Origin: an uncultured Selenomonadaceae bacterium | Lineage (GTDB): Bacteria; Bacillota; Negativicutes; Selenomonadales; Selenomonadaceae | Assembly (NCBI GenBank): GCA_905234235.1 | Contig: CAJOHN010000003.1 | Location: 1-64,000, forward strand | DNA length: 64,000 nucleotides | Direction: 5' to 3' | Shown: positions 54,315 through 62,992 of the stretch, one piece after another | How the letters are laid out: each line of letters opens with the position of its first letter | How positions within the stretch are numbered: the stretch's first letter is position 1 | Made by a program: the position numbers and the translations under genes | Notes under the pieces: model-generated | The model's input: only the letters and a program-made list of their open reading frames with translations | Told to the model about the DNA's origin: nothing | Databases searched by the model: none

Positions 54315-54315
54315 T

Positions 54316-56520
54316 ATGATAAACCGAATCAAAAATTTGTTCGGCTCTGCGCGGCGTGCGAAGGTTCCAACGATTTTGCAAATGGAAGCGGTCGAATGCG
54401 GCGCGGCGTCTTTAGCTATGGTTTTGGCGAGTTTCGGGCTTTGGGTTCCTCTTGAAAAAATGCGTCAAGAGTGCGGCGTCAACCGCGACGGCTCCAAAGC
54501 GTCGAACATAATCAAGGCGGCGCGGAAACGCGGTTGTGAGGCAAAAGGTTATCGCTGGAAGGCTGATACCCTCAGGGATAAGCCGTGCCCGATGATAATT
54601 CACTGGGAGTTTAATCATTTCGTCGTACTCGAAGGAATTATTAACGACGTTGCTTATCTGAACGATCCGGGTATGGGGCGGCGTAAAGTTCCTTGGGAAG
54701 AATTCCGCACGTCCTACACGGGCATTGCGATGACGTTCAAACCCGGCAAAGATTTCAAGCGCGAAGGTCACAGATACAGTATCGTTAAGGCGATTGCCGA
54801 AAAACTCGTTCAAGATAAAGCCGCAATGGTTTTCGTAATGCTGATTAGTTTCGGAATGATTTTCCCGTCGCTCGCAACGCCGGTGTTCAATCAAATTTTT
54901 CTTGACGACATTTTAAGCGGCAAGCACCCCGATTGGATGTTCAATTTGTGTTGTGCGATGGGCGGTACAATCTTTTTAATCGGCGTTTTGAATGCAATGC
55001 GAAGAAATTTACTGACGCGTTGGCAAAAAAAATTGACGCTCGCCGATTCGTCAAGATTTTTCTGGCACGTCATAAGATTGCCGATGAACTTTTTCCAACA
55101 ACGTTTTGCAGGCGAAATTGCCTCGCGTGTTGATTTCAATGAGCAGGTTGCGAACGTCCTTTCCGACCAAGCCGCAACCGCCGTTTTGGATTTTGTTATC
55201 GTAATTTTTTATCTGTCGTTGCTCCTTCAATACAGCGTGACGCTTACGATTATCGGTGTCGGGTTCAGCGTCGTGAATTTAGTTGTCTTTTTTATTTTGC
55301 GCCGACAAATTACGGATATGAACATGCAAGTTCAGCAGGCGAAGGGTAAAGAGTTCGGCACGGCGGTTAACGGCCTGACGATGATTGAAACGATTAAAGC
55401 CAACGGCAACGAGGGCGATTTTTTCGCGAAATGGGCAGGCTATCACTCCAAAGCTTTAATCGGAACGCAGGAAGTTCAAATGAAGTCGATGACAATGAAC
55501 GTTTTGCCGACTTTGCTGACGGGCGTGAACTCCGCGCTGATAATTACAATCGGCGGCTTTTCGATAATGGAAGGCGTCATGACGGCAGGCGTTTTCATGG
55601 CGTTCCAAAATCTGATGACGAGTTTTCAAACGCCGTTCAATAACTTGGTGCAACTCGGAACACTTTTACAATCGACGGAAATGCAAATGCAACGCCTCGA
55701 TGATGTTTATCGCTATCAAGTCGACAGTTTGAATTACCCAGAAGAAACTCGCGTAAATAATTTCAAGGGCACGCGTTTATCTGGCGCAATCGAACTTCGC
55801 AATATAAATTTTGGTTACAGTCCGCTTGAGCCGCCGCTTTTGGAGAATTTTAATTTGAAAGTCGAGCCGGGGCGTTGGGTTGCGATTGTAGGATTCAGCG
55901 GTTCGGGAAAATCGACGCTCTCAAAAATTCTTACGGGTTTTTACGAGGAATGGAGCGGCGACGTTTTATTTGACGGCGTTAAGCGTCGCGAAATTCCCCG
56001 CGATGTGATTGTCAATTCGCTGTCGTCGGTTGACCAAGATATTTTCCAAATTACCGGCACTGTTCGCGAAAATATCACGCTGTTCGATACTTCCGTCAAG
56101 AAAGATGACGTTATCCGCGCCGCGCAGGACGCTTGCATTCACGAAGATATTTTGAAACTCGAAGGCGGCTACGAGGCTAAAGTTTCCGAAGGCGGATTAA
56201 ATTTCAGCGGCGGGCAACGTCAAAGATTGGAAATTGCCCGCGCTCTTTGTTCTAATCCGTCGATTTTGGTTTTGGACGAGGCAACTTCCGCGCTCGACCC
56301 CGTCACCGAGAAAATTGTTTTGGACAATATTCGCAGGCGCGGTTGTTCGTGCTTTATCGTGGCGCACAGACTTTCAACAATCAGAGACTGCGACGAGATT
56401 GTCGTTTTGGACAGAGGCAAAGTCGTCGAACGCGGCACGCATCGCGAGATGATGTCTCACAACGGCGCATATAAACGCTTGATTGAAGGCAGCGATAAAA
56501 ATACGGAGGAGGCGAGCTGA
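54316..56520 (+). CDS. NHLM-type peptidase/ABC exporter (C39 peptidase fused)
   Basis: 734 residues. Residues about 15-145 are a C39 peptidase with the catalytic Cys in MEAVECGAASLAMVLASFG and the His in HWEFNHFVVLEGI. Six membrane segments span about 165-460. The ABC ATPase shows Walker A GFSGSGKSTLSK, signature FSGGQRQRLEIAR, Walker B ILVLDEATSALD and the switch His in VAHRLSTI. It cuts leaders after GG and exports the core. The substrates are most likely the VAGG peptides at 44402 and 44755. The stop and the next start overlap by 1 base. Confidence 0.93.
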   Translation: MINRIKNLFGSARRAKVPTILQMEAVECGAASLAMVLASFGLWVPLEKMRQECGVNRDGSKASNIIKAARKRGCEAKGYRWKADTLRDKPCPMIIHWEFNHFVVLEGIINDVAYLNDPGMGRRKVPWEEFRTSYTGIAMTFKPGKDFKREGHRYSIVKAIAEKLVQDKAAMVFVMLISFGMIFPSLATPVFNQIFLDDILSGKHPDWMFNLCCAMGGTIFLIGVLNAMRRNLLTRWQKKLTLADSSRFFWHVIRLPMNFFQQRFAGEIASRVDFNEQVANVLSDQAATAVLDFVIVIFYLSLLLQYSVTLTIIGVGFSVVNLVVFFILRRQITDMNMQVQQAKGKEFGTAVNGLTMIETIKANGNEGDFFAKWAGYHSKALIGTQEVQMKSMTMNVLPTLLTGVNSALIITIGGFSIMEGVMTAGVFMAFQNLMTSFQTPFNNLVQLGTLLQSTEMQMQRLDDVYRYQVDSLNYPEETRVNNFKGTRLSGAIELRNINFGYSPLEPPLLENFNLKVEPGRWVAIVGFSGSGKSTLSKILTGFYEEWSGDVLFDGVKRREIPRDVIVNSLSSVDQDIFQITGTVRENITLFDTSVKKDDVIRAAQDACIHEDILKLEGGYEAKVSEGGLNFSGGQRQRLEIARALCSNPSILVLDEATSALDPVTEKIVLDNIRRRGCSCFIVAHRLSTIRDCDEIVVLDRGKVVERGTHREMMSHNGAYKRLIEGSDKNTEEAS

Positions 56521-59207
56521 TGAAACTTTTAGCTGGACAACGATTAAAATTGCACGACGAAGATAAGTTTGTGCGATTGAAGTCGGGCGTGGCAGAAGTT
56601 TACGCCGTCACTCACTTAAAAGAATCGTTCCGACAAATTTTTTTAATGGAATTGCCGATAAACGGAGCCGCTTACCCGTCACTGGACGAATTTGAACGAA
56701 TCGACACGCAGATTTACGCCGTGCAAGATTCGGAGCTGGAAATTTTATCGTTCGATGATATTGAGCTGTCCGAACAAGTCAAATTAATGCGTTCGTGGTT
56801 CCAAAATTTGATAAAGCTGTCGTGGCTGAGGCTTTTGGCTGATAAAGGCGACGACGTTTTAATGAACTGGGTAAACGGGCAAGTCCTGCGCGGCTCCGAA
56901 GACGATTTGGACGCTTTAGTCGACGACTTCACCGAAAATGAACAGATTTTTGCAATGTTGCTCGGTATGCGCTTTGAGGCGGAAGATAAACGGCTTTCAT
57001 TGCGAATGGAAACGCGCAGTCGTCACAAGAAAAATCTTATCAACGCCGCGATTGATAATTTAAGCGGTGAGGAGTCACTTTACGGCGAGGATTCGGGCGG
57101 CGAAGGCAAATTGGAAGAAATTGCCTTCCTCGTTAAGCACGTCGCCAAATTTCTCGATATGCCCGCCAATAATTTGCAAGTCGCGCCTGAAGTCGTTAAG
57201 AAACTCGACCAAGTCGGCTTGATTCGGCGGCTCGTTCAAAAGGGAAATATGCAAATGCGCCTCGTGACGTTGGAGGGCGATTGGTTTCAGAAGGACAGCG
57301 GCGTTTTTATCGGCTACTTTGGCGACAAGAAAGAACTCGCCGCGTTTATTCCGCAAGCTCCCGACGTTTACAAACTGATTACCGCAAAAAATCCCGACGG
57401 AACTCTGATTGACAAACAAATTGCCGCGCAGATTGAGCCGAGCGCGTTCCAATGTTATGCGGGATTGCCGCTTCGCAAGCTGAAATTTATTGACCTGATG
57501 AAATTCATGCTGAAACGTAGTTGGCACGTCGATTATCGCCAGGTTTTGGCGGCAAGTTTTATCGCGGGTTTAATTCCGCTCCTCACGCCGATAATCACGG
57601 AAAGTATCTTCGCGGATATAATTCCGATACTCGACAGGCGCGGGCTGGTTATCGTCACGCAAGTTTCAATCGTTACGGCGTTTACAATGGCGGCGGTTTC
57701 AATCGTGCGTCAAATCGCGGTGCTCAGAATCACTTCGCATATCGACATGCAAACTGAAGCGGCACTCTGGGGCAGAATTTTAGCTTTGCCGACGAGTTTT
57801 TTCCGACGCTTTCAATCGGGCGAACTCGCGCAAAGAATTTTGGGCATTGAACAAATAAAAATGGTCATCAACGGCGACATGATCTCAGCGATATTCAACG
57901 TGCTGTTTTCGTTTTGGAGTTTAATGTTGATGTGCTACTACAGCCTGCAACTCACGGCGGCGGCGTTAGCGTTGTGGCTTGTGTACTTCGGCTTGACGGT
58001 TTTTATTTATCGCAAGGTCGGAATGTTTCAAGGCAAAATGGTTGCGGCTAAAAATTTAACGTCGGGACTTGTTCAGCAGATTTTTGCGGGCTTGCCGAAG
58101 TTTAGAATCAGCGGCGCGGAAGAACAGGCTTATTTCCTCTGGAGTAAAGTTTTCGGCGAGGAATGGAAATGGAATTTGCAACTGCGCCTGCAAGATAATT
58201 ACAGTAAAATTTTATCGGCACTGCAACCGCTGACACTGACTTTGTTGCTGTATTACGTGGCATTTTACGTTTTGAGCGACGTTAAGGGCGAAATTTTCGT
58301 GCCGGGCATTGATTACGCAAAATTTATCGCGTTCCAATCGGCGTTTACCGCTCTGAACATGACTTTGAACACGATGACGGGCTTAGTCGGACAATTCTTC
58401 AAGATTCAGCCGCAGATAGAGAATTTGCGCCCAATTTTGGAGGAGACGCCCGAAGTTGCAGAAGATAAACCTGATGCCGAAGTTTTGAGCGGCGCGATTG
58501 AAATTTCGCATTTAAGTTTTTCATACACCGAAGACGGACCTAACATTGTCGACGATATGAGTTTTAGGATTGCGGCGGGCGAAAATGTCGCGTTCGTCGG
58601 CAAAAGCGGTTGCGGAAAATCAACTTTGCTTCGTTTAATGCTCGGTTTTGAGAAACCAAAGAGCGGCGCAGTTTATTATGACGGTCAAGATTTGTCGGAA
58701 CTCAATGTTTCGTCGGTGCGCAGTCAAATGGGCGTGGTTTTGCAGAACGGTCAGCTTATGAGCGGCGATATTTTTACAAACATTGTTGGCGCGACTGCTT
58801 TGACGCAAGATGACGCTTGGGAAGCCGCTAAAGCCGCCGGACTCGATGAAGACATTAAAAAAATGCCAATGGGTATGCAAACCGTCATCAGCGAAGGCTC
58901 AAGCAACATTTCGGGCGGGCAAAGACAAAGAATTTTAATCGCCCGCGCCTTAGCCGCCAAGCCTGCGATTTTAATCTTCGATGAGGCAACTTCCGCGCTC
59001 GATAACCGCACTCAAGCCATTGTTACCGAAAGTTTGAACAAAAGGAACGTCACGCGCATTGTTGTGGCGCACAGATTGAGCACGATCGAAGATTGCGACC
59101 GCGTAATCGTCTTGGACGCGGGAAAAATCGTTGAGAGCGGCACTTTTGACGAACTCGTTGCGCTGAACGGGATTTTCGCCGATTTAGTTAGGCGGCAAAT
59201 GGCATGA
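56520..59207 (+). CDS. NHLM-type ABC exporter, second subunit, no C39 domain
   Basis: 895 residues. The first 330 or so form a soluble region without the Cys-His peptidase motifs (KLLAGQRLKLHDEDKFVRLK, RSWFQNLIKLSWLRLLADKG), as in NHLM transporters of this kind. Membrane segments follow from about 345, then an ABC ATPase with GKSGCGKSTLLRL, ISGGQRQRILIARALA, ILIFDEATSALD and VAHRLSTIED. It probably pairs with the preceding exporter as a heterodimer. The start overlaps the preceding gene's stop and the end overlaps the upstream codons of the sigma gene. Confidence 0.92.
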   Translation: MKLLAGQRLKLHDEDKFVRLKSGVAEVYAVTHLKESFRQIFLMELPINGAAYPSLDEFERIDTQIYAVQDSELEILSFDDIELSEQVKLMRSWFQNLIKLSWLRLLADKGDDVLMNWVNGQVLRGSEDDLDALVDDFTENEQIFAMLLGMRFEAEDKRLSLRMETRSRHKKNLINAAIDNLSGEESLYGEDSGGEGKLEEIAFLVKHVAKFLDMPANNLQVAPEVVKKLDQVGLIRRLVQKGNMQMRLVTLEGDWFQKDSGVFIGYFGDKKELAAFIPQAPDVYKLITAKNPDGTLIDKQIAAQIEPSAFQCYAGLPLRKLKFIDLMKFMLKRSWHVDYRQVLAASFIAGLIPLLTPIITESIFADIIPILDRRGLVIVTQVSIVTAFTMAAVSIVRQIAVLRITSHIDMQTEAALWGRILALPTSFFRRFQSGELAQRILGIEQIKMVINGDMISAIFNVLFSFWSLMLMCYYSLQLTAAALALWLVYFGLTVFIYRKVGMFQGKMVAAKNLTSGLVQQIFAGLPKFRISGAEEQAYFLWSKVFGEEWKWNLQLRLQDNYSKILSALQPLTLTLLLYYVAFYVLSDVKGEIFVPGIDYAKFIAFQSAFTALNMTLNTMTGLVGQFFKIQPQIENLRPILEETPEVAEDKPDAEVLSGAIEISHLSFSYTEDGPNIVDDMSFRIAAGENVAFVGKSGCGKSTLLRLMLGFEKPKSGAVYYDGQDLSELNVSSVRSQMGVVLQNGQLMSGDIFTNIVGATALTQDDAWEAAKAAGLDEDIKKMPMGMQTVISEGSSNISGGQRQRILIARALAAKPAILIFDEATSALDNRTQAIVTESLNKRNVTRIVVAHRLSTIEDCDRVIVLDAGKIVESGTFDELVALNGIFADLVRRQMA

Positions 59208-59215
59208 GGTGTATT

Positions 59216-59713
59216 ATGAACGACGAAGCGTTTGTTGAGTTGTATGAAAAATTTTTTCCGCGAGTTTACGGCATGGTTTTTGCGCGGCTTAAAGATATTT
59301 ATGCGGCTGATGACGTTGTCAGCGAAATTTTTATGAAGGTCGCGCTGAATTTGGATAGTCACGATGAAAAATTTGCGTTTTCGACGTGGCTGTATACGAT
59401 AGCGCGCAATACATTGACGGATTATTTTCGGCGGAAAGGGCGCAGTCGCGAAGACAGTTGGGATGAATTTTTCGAGCGCGAGGCTCCGGTTAATGAACAA
59501 CCCGAAGAAAAACTTTTAGCCTCCGAACGGACGAAAGATTTATTGCTGGCATTAGACAAATTAAACGAGCGGCAACGGCGAATCCTCGAATTAAAATATT
59601 GGGCAGGTTTTTCAAATGTCGAGATAGCTGAAGTTATGAATTTAAGCGCGAGCAATGTCGGCTTTATCCATTTTCAAGCGATAAAAAAGTTGCGCGAGCT
59701 GTTGGCAGCATAA
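59216..59713 (+). CDS. ECF-family RNA polymerase sigma factor
   Basis: 165 residues. Region 2 is seen in LYEKFFPRVYGMVFARLKD, AADDVVSEIFMKVALNL and STWLYTIARNTLTDYFRRKG. Region 4 is seen in LLLALDKLNERQRRILELKY and FSNVEIAEVMNLSASNVGFI, a helix-turn-helix. The linker (EREAPVNEQPEEKLL) is short. The ATG at 59216 follows GAGGTG by 6 bases; an in-frame start at 59204 overlaps the exporter. It closes the RiPP operon. The three CTCTAA-N17-CGTCTR promoters in the window are its probable targets, and the RsbW-like protein may hold it in check. Both links are inferences. Confidence 0.92.
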   Translation: MNDEAFVELYEKFFPRVYGMVFARLKDIYAADDVVSEIFMKVALNLDSHDEKFAFSTWLYTIARNTLTDYFRRKGRSREDSWDEFFEREAPVNEQPEEKLLASERTKDLLLALDKLNERQRRILELKYWAGFSNVEIAEVMNLSASNVGFIHFQAIKKLRELLAA

Positions 59714-59720
59714 ATAAAAA

Positions 59721-59759
59721 AAAAAAGCCCTCTGACTTAATGCCGGAGGGTTTTTTTTT
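59721..59759. terminator. Bidirectional terminator between the sigma gene and leuD
   Basis: A long A run, then GCCCTCTG and CCGGAGGG as stem halves around ACTTAATG, then nine T. It can end both convergent units. It is the third member of the hairpin family with near-identical loops (32504, 43886). Confidence 0.9.
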
Positions 59760-59778
59760 GTGTGTTAATCGTCAAGAA

Positions 59779-60264
59779 TCATTTTGTCTTGATGTAATTT
59801 ATGAGCCCGCCCGCGTCGGCGATACCCTGCACAAACGGCGGTAAAGGTTGAGCTTTAAAAATGTCGCCCGTCGTGAGGTTTTCAATCGTGCCGGTTGCCG
59901 TGTCGATTTTTAAAACGTCGTTGGCAGAAATTTTTTCAACGTCGTCGCCAATTTCGAGGAGCGGCAAGCCGATATTAATTCCATTGCGATAAAAAATCCT
60001 CGCGAAACTCGCCGCGATAACAACAGGAATCCCCGACGCCTTAATCGCAACGGGCGCATGTTCGCGACTGGAACCGCAACCGAAATTTTTTCCGCCGACC
60101 ATAACGTCGCCCGCCTTGACGTTCTGAGCAAAAGTTTCGTCAATGTCAACCATACAATGTTTAGCCAACTCCGCAGGGTCGAAAGTGTTCAAGTACCGCG
60201 CAGGGATTATCACATCAGTATCAATGTTGTCGCCGTAACGCCAGACTTTGCCTTCAATCTTCAT
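59779..60264 (-). CDS. leuD: 3-isopropylmalate dehydratase small subunit LeuD
   Basis: 161 residues, the swivel domain of isopropylmalate isomerase. Seen: [20 protein letters not shown] at the start and [20 protein letters not shown], both signatures of the family. The remaining part ([17 protein letters not shown]) matches the substrate-binding region. The short form without a long C-terminal tail is the type found in archaea and anaerobic bacteria. It follows leuC on the minus strand with no gap and ends before the terminator at 59721-59759. Confidence 0.95.
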   Translation of the reverse strand: MKIEGKVWRYGDNIDTDVIIPARYLNTFDPAELAKHCMVDIDETFAQNVKAGDVMVGGKNFGCGSSREHAPVAIKASGIPVVIAASFARIFYRNGINIGLPLLEIGDDVEKISANDVLKIDTATGTIENLTTGDIFKAQPLPPFVQGIADAGGLINYIKTK

Positions 60265-61524
60265 TTAAATCACCTCATCGGGAGTAGAAATTTTTCCTGT
60301 AATCGCAGACGCCGCCGCCACAAACGGACTCGCCAAATAAACTTCGCTATCGACGTGCCCCATGCGCCCTCTGAAATTCCTATTCGTCGTCGAAACGCAA
60401 CGCTCGCCCGCGCTAAGAATTCCCATGTAACCTCCCAAGCAAGGTCCGCACGTCGGGCAACTCACTACACAGCCCGCATCGATAAACATTTCTATCCAAT
60501 GACAACGCAACGCCTCTTTATAAATTTCTTGACTGCCGGGAATGATTATACAACGAACATCGGGATGAACTTTTTTCCCGCGCAGAATCCCCGCCGCTAT
60601 GCTCAAATCTTCAAGCCGCCCGTTCGTGCACGAGCCGATAACTACTTGGTTAATTTTAATTTCGCCGAGTTCCTCGACGGGCTTAACGTTTTCCGGCAAA
60701 TGCGGCAATGCGACAACAGGTTTCAATTCGCTGAGATTAATTTCGACAGTTGAGGAATATTTAGCATCGTCGTCAGCGGCAACAGGCTCGAAAGATTTTT
60801 TTACTCGGCGCGCCGCATAAAGTTTTGCGCGTTCATCGAACGGGAAAACGCCCGCTTTTGCGCCCGCTTCAATCGCCATGTTGGAAATCGTCAAGCGGTC
60901 AGTCATTGAAAGTTCGGCGACGCCCTCGCCCGTGAATTCCAACGCTTTATAAAGTGCACCGTCAACGCCAATCTTGCCAATCAGTGTGAGGATAACGTCT
61001 TTGCCGCAAATATTTTTAGGTTTCTTGCCCGTCAAACGAACATTGATAGCTTCGGGAACTTTGAACCAAGCCTTACCGGTCGCCAAGCCGACAGCCAAAT
61101 CAGTTGTGCCGACTCCCGTCGAAAATGCGTTGACTGCGCCGTAAGTGCAAGTGTGACTGTCCGCGCCGATAATCAACATGCCCGGCGCAACGATACCGAA
61201 TTCGGGCAAGATAACGTGTTCAATGCCGACGCGTCCCTGTTCGTAGTAGTGCGTGATTTTATTTTTACGGGCGAAGTCGCGCATAATCTTTGCCAAGTCC
61301 GCGCTCTTGATGTCTTTGGCGGGTTGGAAGTGGTCAGGTATCAGCGCGATTTTTTCTGCGTCAAAGACAGGTCGCCCGATTTTTTCAAACTCTTTGATTG
61401 ACGGCGGTCCGGTTACGTCGTTCGCCATAACCAAATCCAAATCACAAATAACAAGTTGCCCCGCTTCGACGCTTTCAAGTCCTGCGTGTCGTGCGAGGAT
61501 TTTTTCGCTCATTGTCATGCCCAT
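60265..61524 (-). CDS. leuC: 3-isopropylmalate dehydratase large subunit LeuC
   Basis: 419 residues, the [4Fe-4S] aconitase-fold subunit that converts 2-isopropylmalate to 3-isopropylmalate in leucine synthesis. Seen: [20 protein letters not shown], the cluster ligand in VIGSCTNGR, and [13 protein letters not shown] with the other two Cys. The AGGAG site is 9 bases before the first ATG (61524); a second ATG follows two codons later. It is followed directly by leuD. Upstream it is preceded by a glycosyltransferase gene, not by another leucine gene. Confidence 0.95.
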   Translation of the reverse strand: MGMTMSEKILARHAGLESVEAGQLVICDLDLVMANDVTGPPSIKEFEKIGRPVFDAEKIALIPDHFQPAKDIKSADLAKIMRDFARKNKITHYYEQGRVGIEHVILPEFGIVAPGMLIIGADSHTCTYGAVNAFSTGVGTTDLAVGLATGKAWFKVPEAINVRLTGKKPKNICGKDVILTLIGKIGVDGALYKALEFTGEGVAELSMTDRLTISNMAIEAGAKAGVFPFDERAKLYAARRVKKSFEPVAADDDAKYSSTVEINLSELKPVVALPHLPENVKPVEELGEIKINQVVIGSCTNGRLEDLSIAAGILRGKKVHPDVRCIIIPGSQEIYKEALRCHWIEMFIDAGCVVSCPTCGPCLGGYMGILSAGERCVSTTNRNFRGRMGHVDSEVYLASPFVAAASAITGKISTPDEVI

Positions 61525-61545
61525 GTTATCACTCTCCTAAAAATT

Positions 61546-62911
61546 CTACATATAACGCCGCTTAATCTCCTTGAAGACGGTATCCTCCCGCGTCGTGTCA
61601 AGTTGAATTTTCCAGCTCAGCTTGTGCAGGAAAGTATCCTTTAAAATTTTATCGTAAGGAAATGTCGCGTATGAATCATTCAGATGATTTTGTATGAAAT
61701 AAAGACCTATGTTGTTAATCGGTACCGCGTCAAAAATTTTCGTCACGCAAGGAATATTATCGTAAGCAAGAGCCATACTAAAATCTATCAGAAAATAATC
61801 AATCATCTCGTCGAAATCTTTCCAGTAGCTGTCGAAAAGTTCTTTCACAAACACGAACAGCGGATTATGAATAATCGTGGTGCCTTGAATAAAACCTGTC
61901 CATCTGCCGAAAGTTATATGTTGCGCGAAATTATTGCTGTAACTTTTTTCCTTGTAAAATCTCTGCGTAAAGTAATTCTGTTCCAAAAGATTTTTATAAT
62001 TTTCAAGCGGCTCAGTCACGAGGACAGTTGCATCGAGCCAAAGTCCGCCGTAGCGTTCCAAAAGATTAAAGCGTAGAATATCCGAGAAATGCGTTCGAGT
62101 AATTTTGCCTGCGCGGAATTTTTTCATAACGTGCGGCGCGAGATCGACATAGTCTGAAAAATTTTTCTCGTCGATGAAAACGATTTTGTAACGACCGGCG
62201 TTCTGCTTAAGGGAATTATAGCAACAACGAACGATTGGCGGCAAATTTTCTTCACCCTGCAACCAGCAAAAATAAATTTGATAATTTTCGACATGCGGGC
62301 AAGTTTTCTCGTTAATAACAGCTTGAGAATGCTTTTTAATCAGCGCGGAATATTTTTCTTGCAAGAACGCCAAAGTTTGTTCGTTACGTGCGATAGTTGC
62401 TTGCATTTGTGGCGTCAGAGGATTATTTGCGAGCTGTTGCCAGTTTGCAAACGTGATGAAATTTTCTCTGAGTTTAGCCGACCAAAGATCTGTATCGAGG
62501 CATTGCTGCGCTGAGTCCATGTCATTGAAGATAATCAACAGCAACGCGAGAGATTGTCGGCGAATGGGATTTTTCTCTTGGCTAAGTTGCTCCAACATTT
62601 TCCGCGAAATATTGAGTTCCTCATTAGCGAATTTTGTTACGCGTTGAGCCTCGCCCGCCAACTTCCAAAAATCTGAATAGAAACCTGCCGAGTAAATTTC
62701 TTCCAAATCTTTAAGCGGCATAGTTGAAAATTTTTCCGCCATCTGCAATCGTCGACAAAATAAATCAAAGTCCGCGTCTTTCCTTCCCAGCGCGATTAAG
62801 TCTTGCAAATTGTTAGCGTGTTGTTCCAATGCTTTCAGCTGAGTAGTTTTCTCGCGGAGTTCAGCCTCAACTGTAGATTTTACGGGGGGGGGGTAGCTTT
62901 TTCGCCTTCAT
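61546..62911 (-). CDS. Phase-variable capsular-polysaccharide-type glycosyltransferase, out of frame here
   Basis: From 62829 downward an open frame of 427 residues has the polysaccharide-synthesis glycosyltransferase signature near the middle (RYGGLWLDATVLVTEPLENY, a D-x-D-like motif) and many aromatic residues at the end. Its only in-frame start there is a TTG with no site. A perfect GGAGG with ATG 7 bases on lies at 62911, followed by MKAKKL and a run of ten C (62893-62884). With ten C the frame ends after 14 codons. With nine C it reads on without a stop into the main frame to give 454 residues. I therefore call the gene start 62911 and the present state off. It sits between ilvC and leuC. 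Confidence 0.75.
62884..62893 (-). repeat. C10 homopolymer (G10 on the plus strand) near the glycosyltransferase start
   Basis: Ten consecutive G on the plus strand, codons 7-10 of the glycosyltransferase. Length controls the reading frame: nine C gives the full protein, ten a 14-residue peptide. Confidence 0.9.
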
Positions 62912-62992
62912 AAAAATTCCTCCGATTAGCAAGAAGGAGCCGAGAGCAGAAAAACCCTACTCCCGACTCCCATCAAATCATTTATTTTTGAA

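Larger units (their letters stand above)
71..60586. repeat. Dispersed oligomer CCGCGCAGA, 36 copies counted
   Basis: Copies found by eye, first base on the plus strand. CCGCGCAGA: 71, 6124, 7439, 17718, 21659, 24095, 26717, 27463, 30128, 30416, 33719, 37908, 45399, 48175, 50695, 52365, 52915, 53163, 57424, 60578. Reverse complement TCTGCGCGG: 18290, 19204, 22238, 25766, 27201, 28170, 29215, 29556, 36628, 37350, 38340, 43728, 47056, 49007, 52240, 54346. About 0.5 copy would be expected by chance. At least two are intergenic (71, 33719). Confidence 0.85.
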
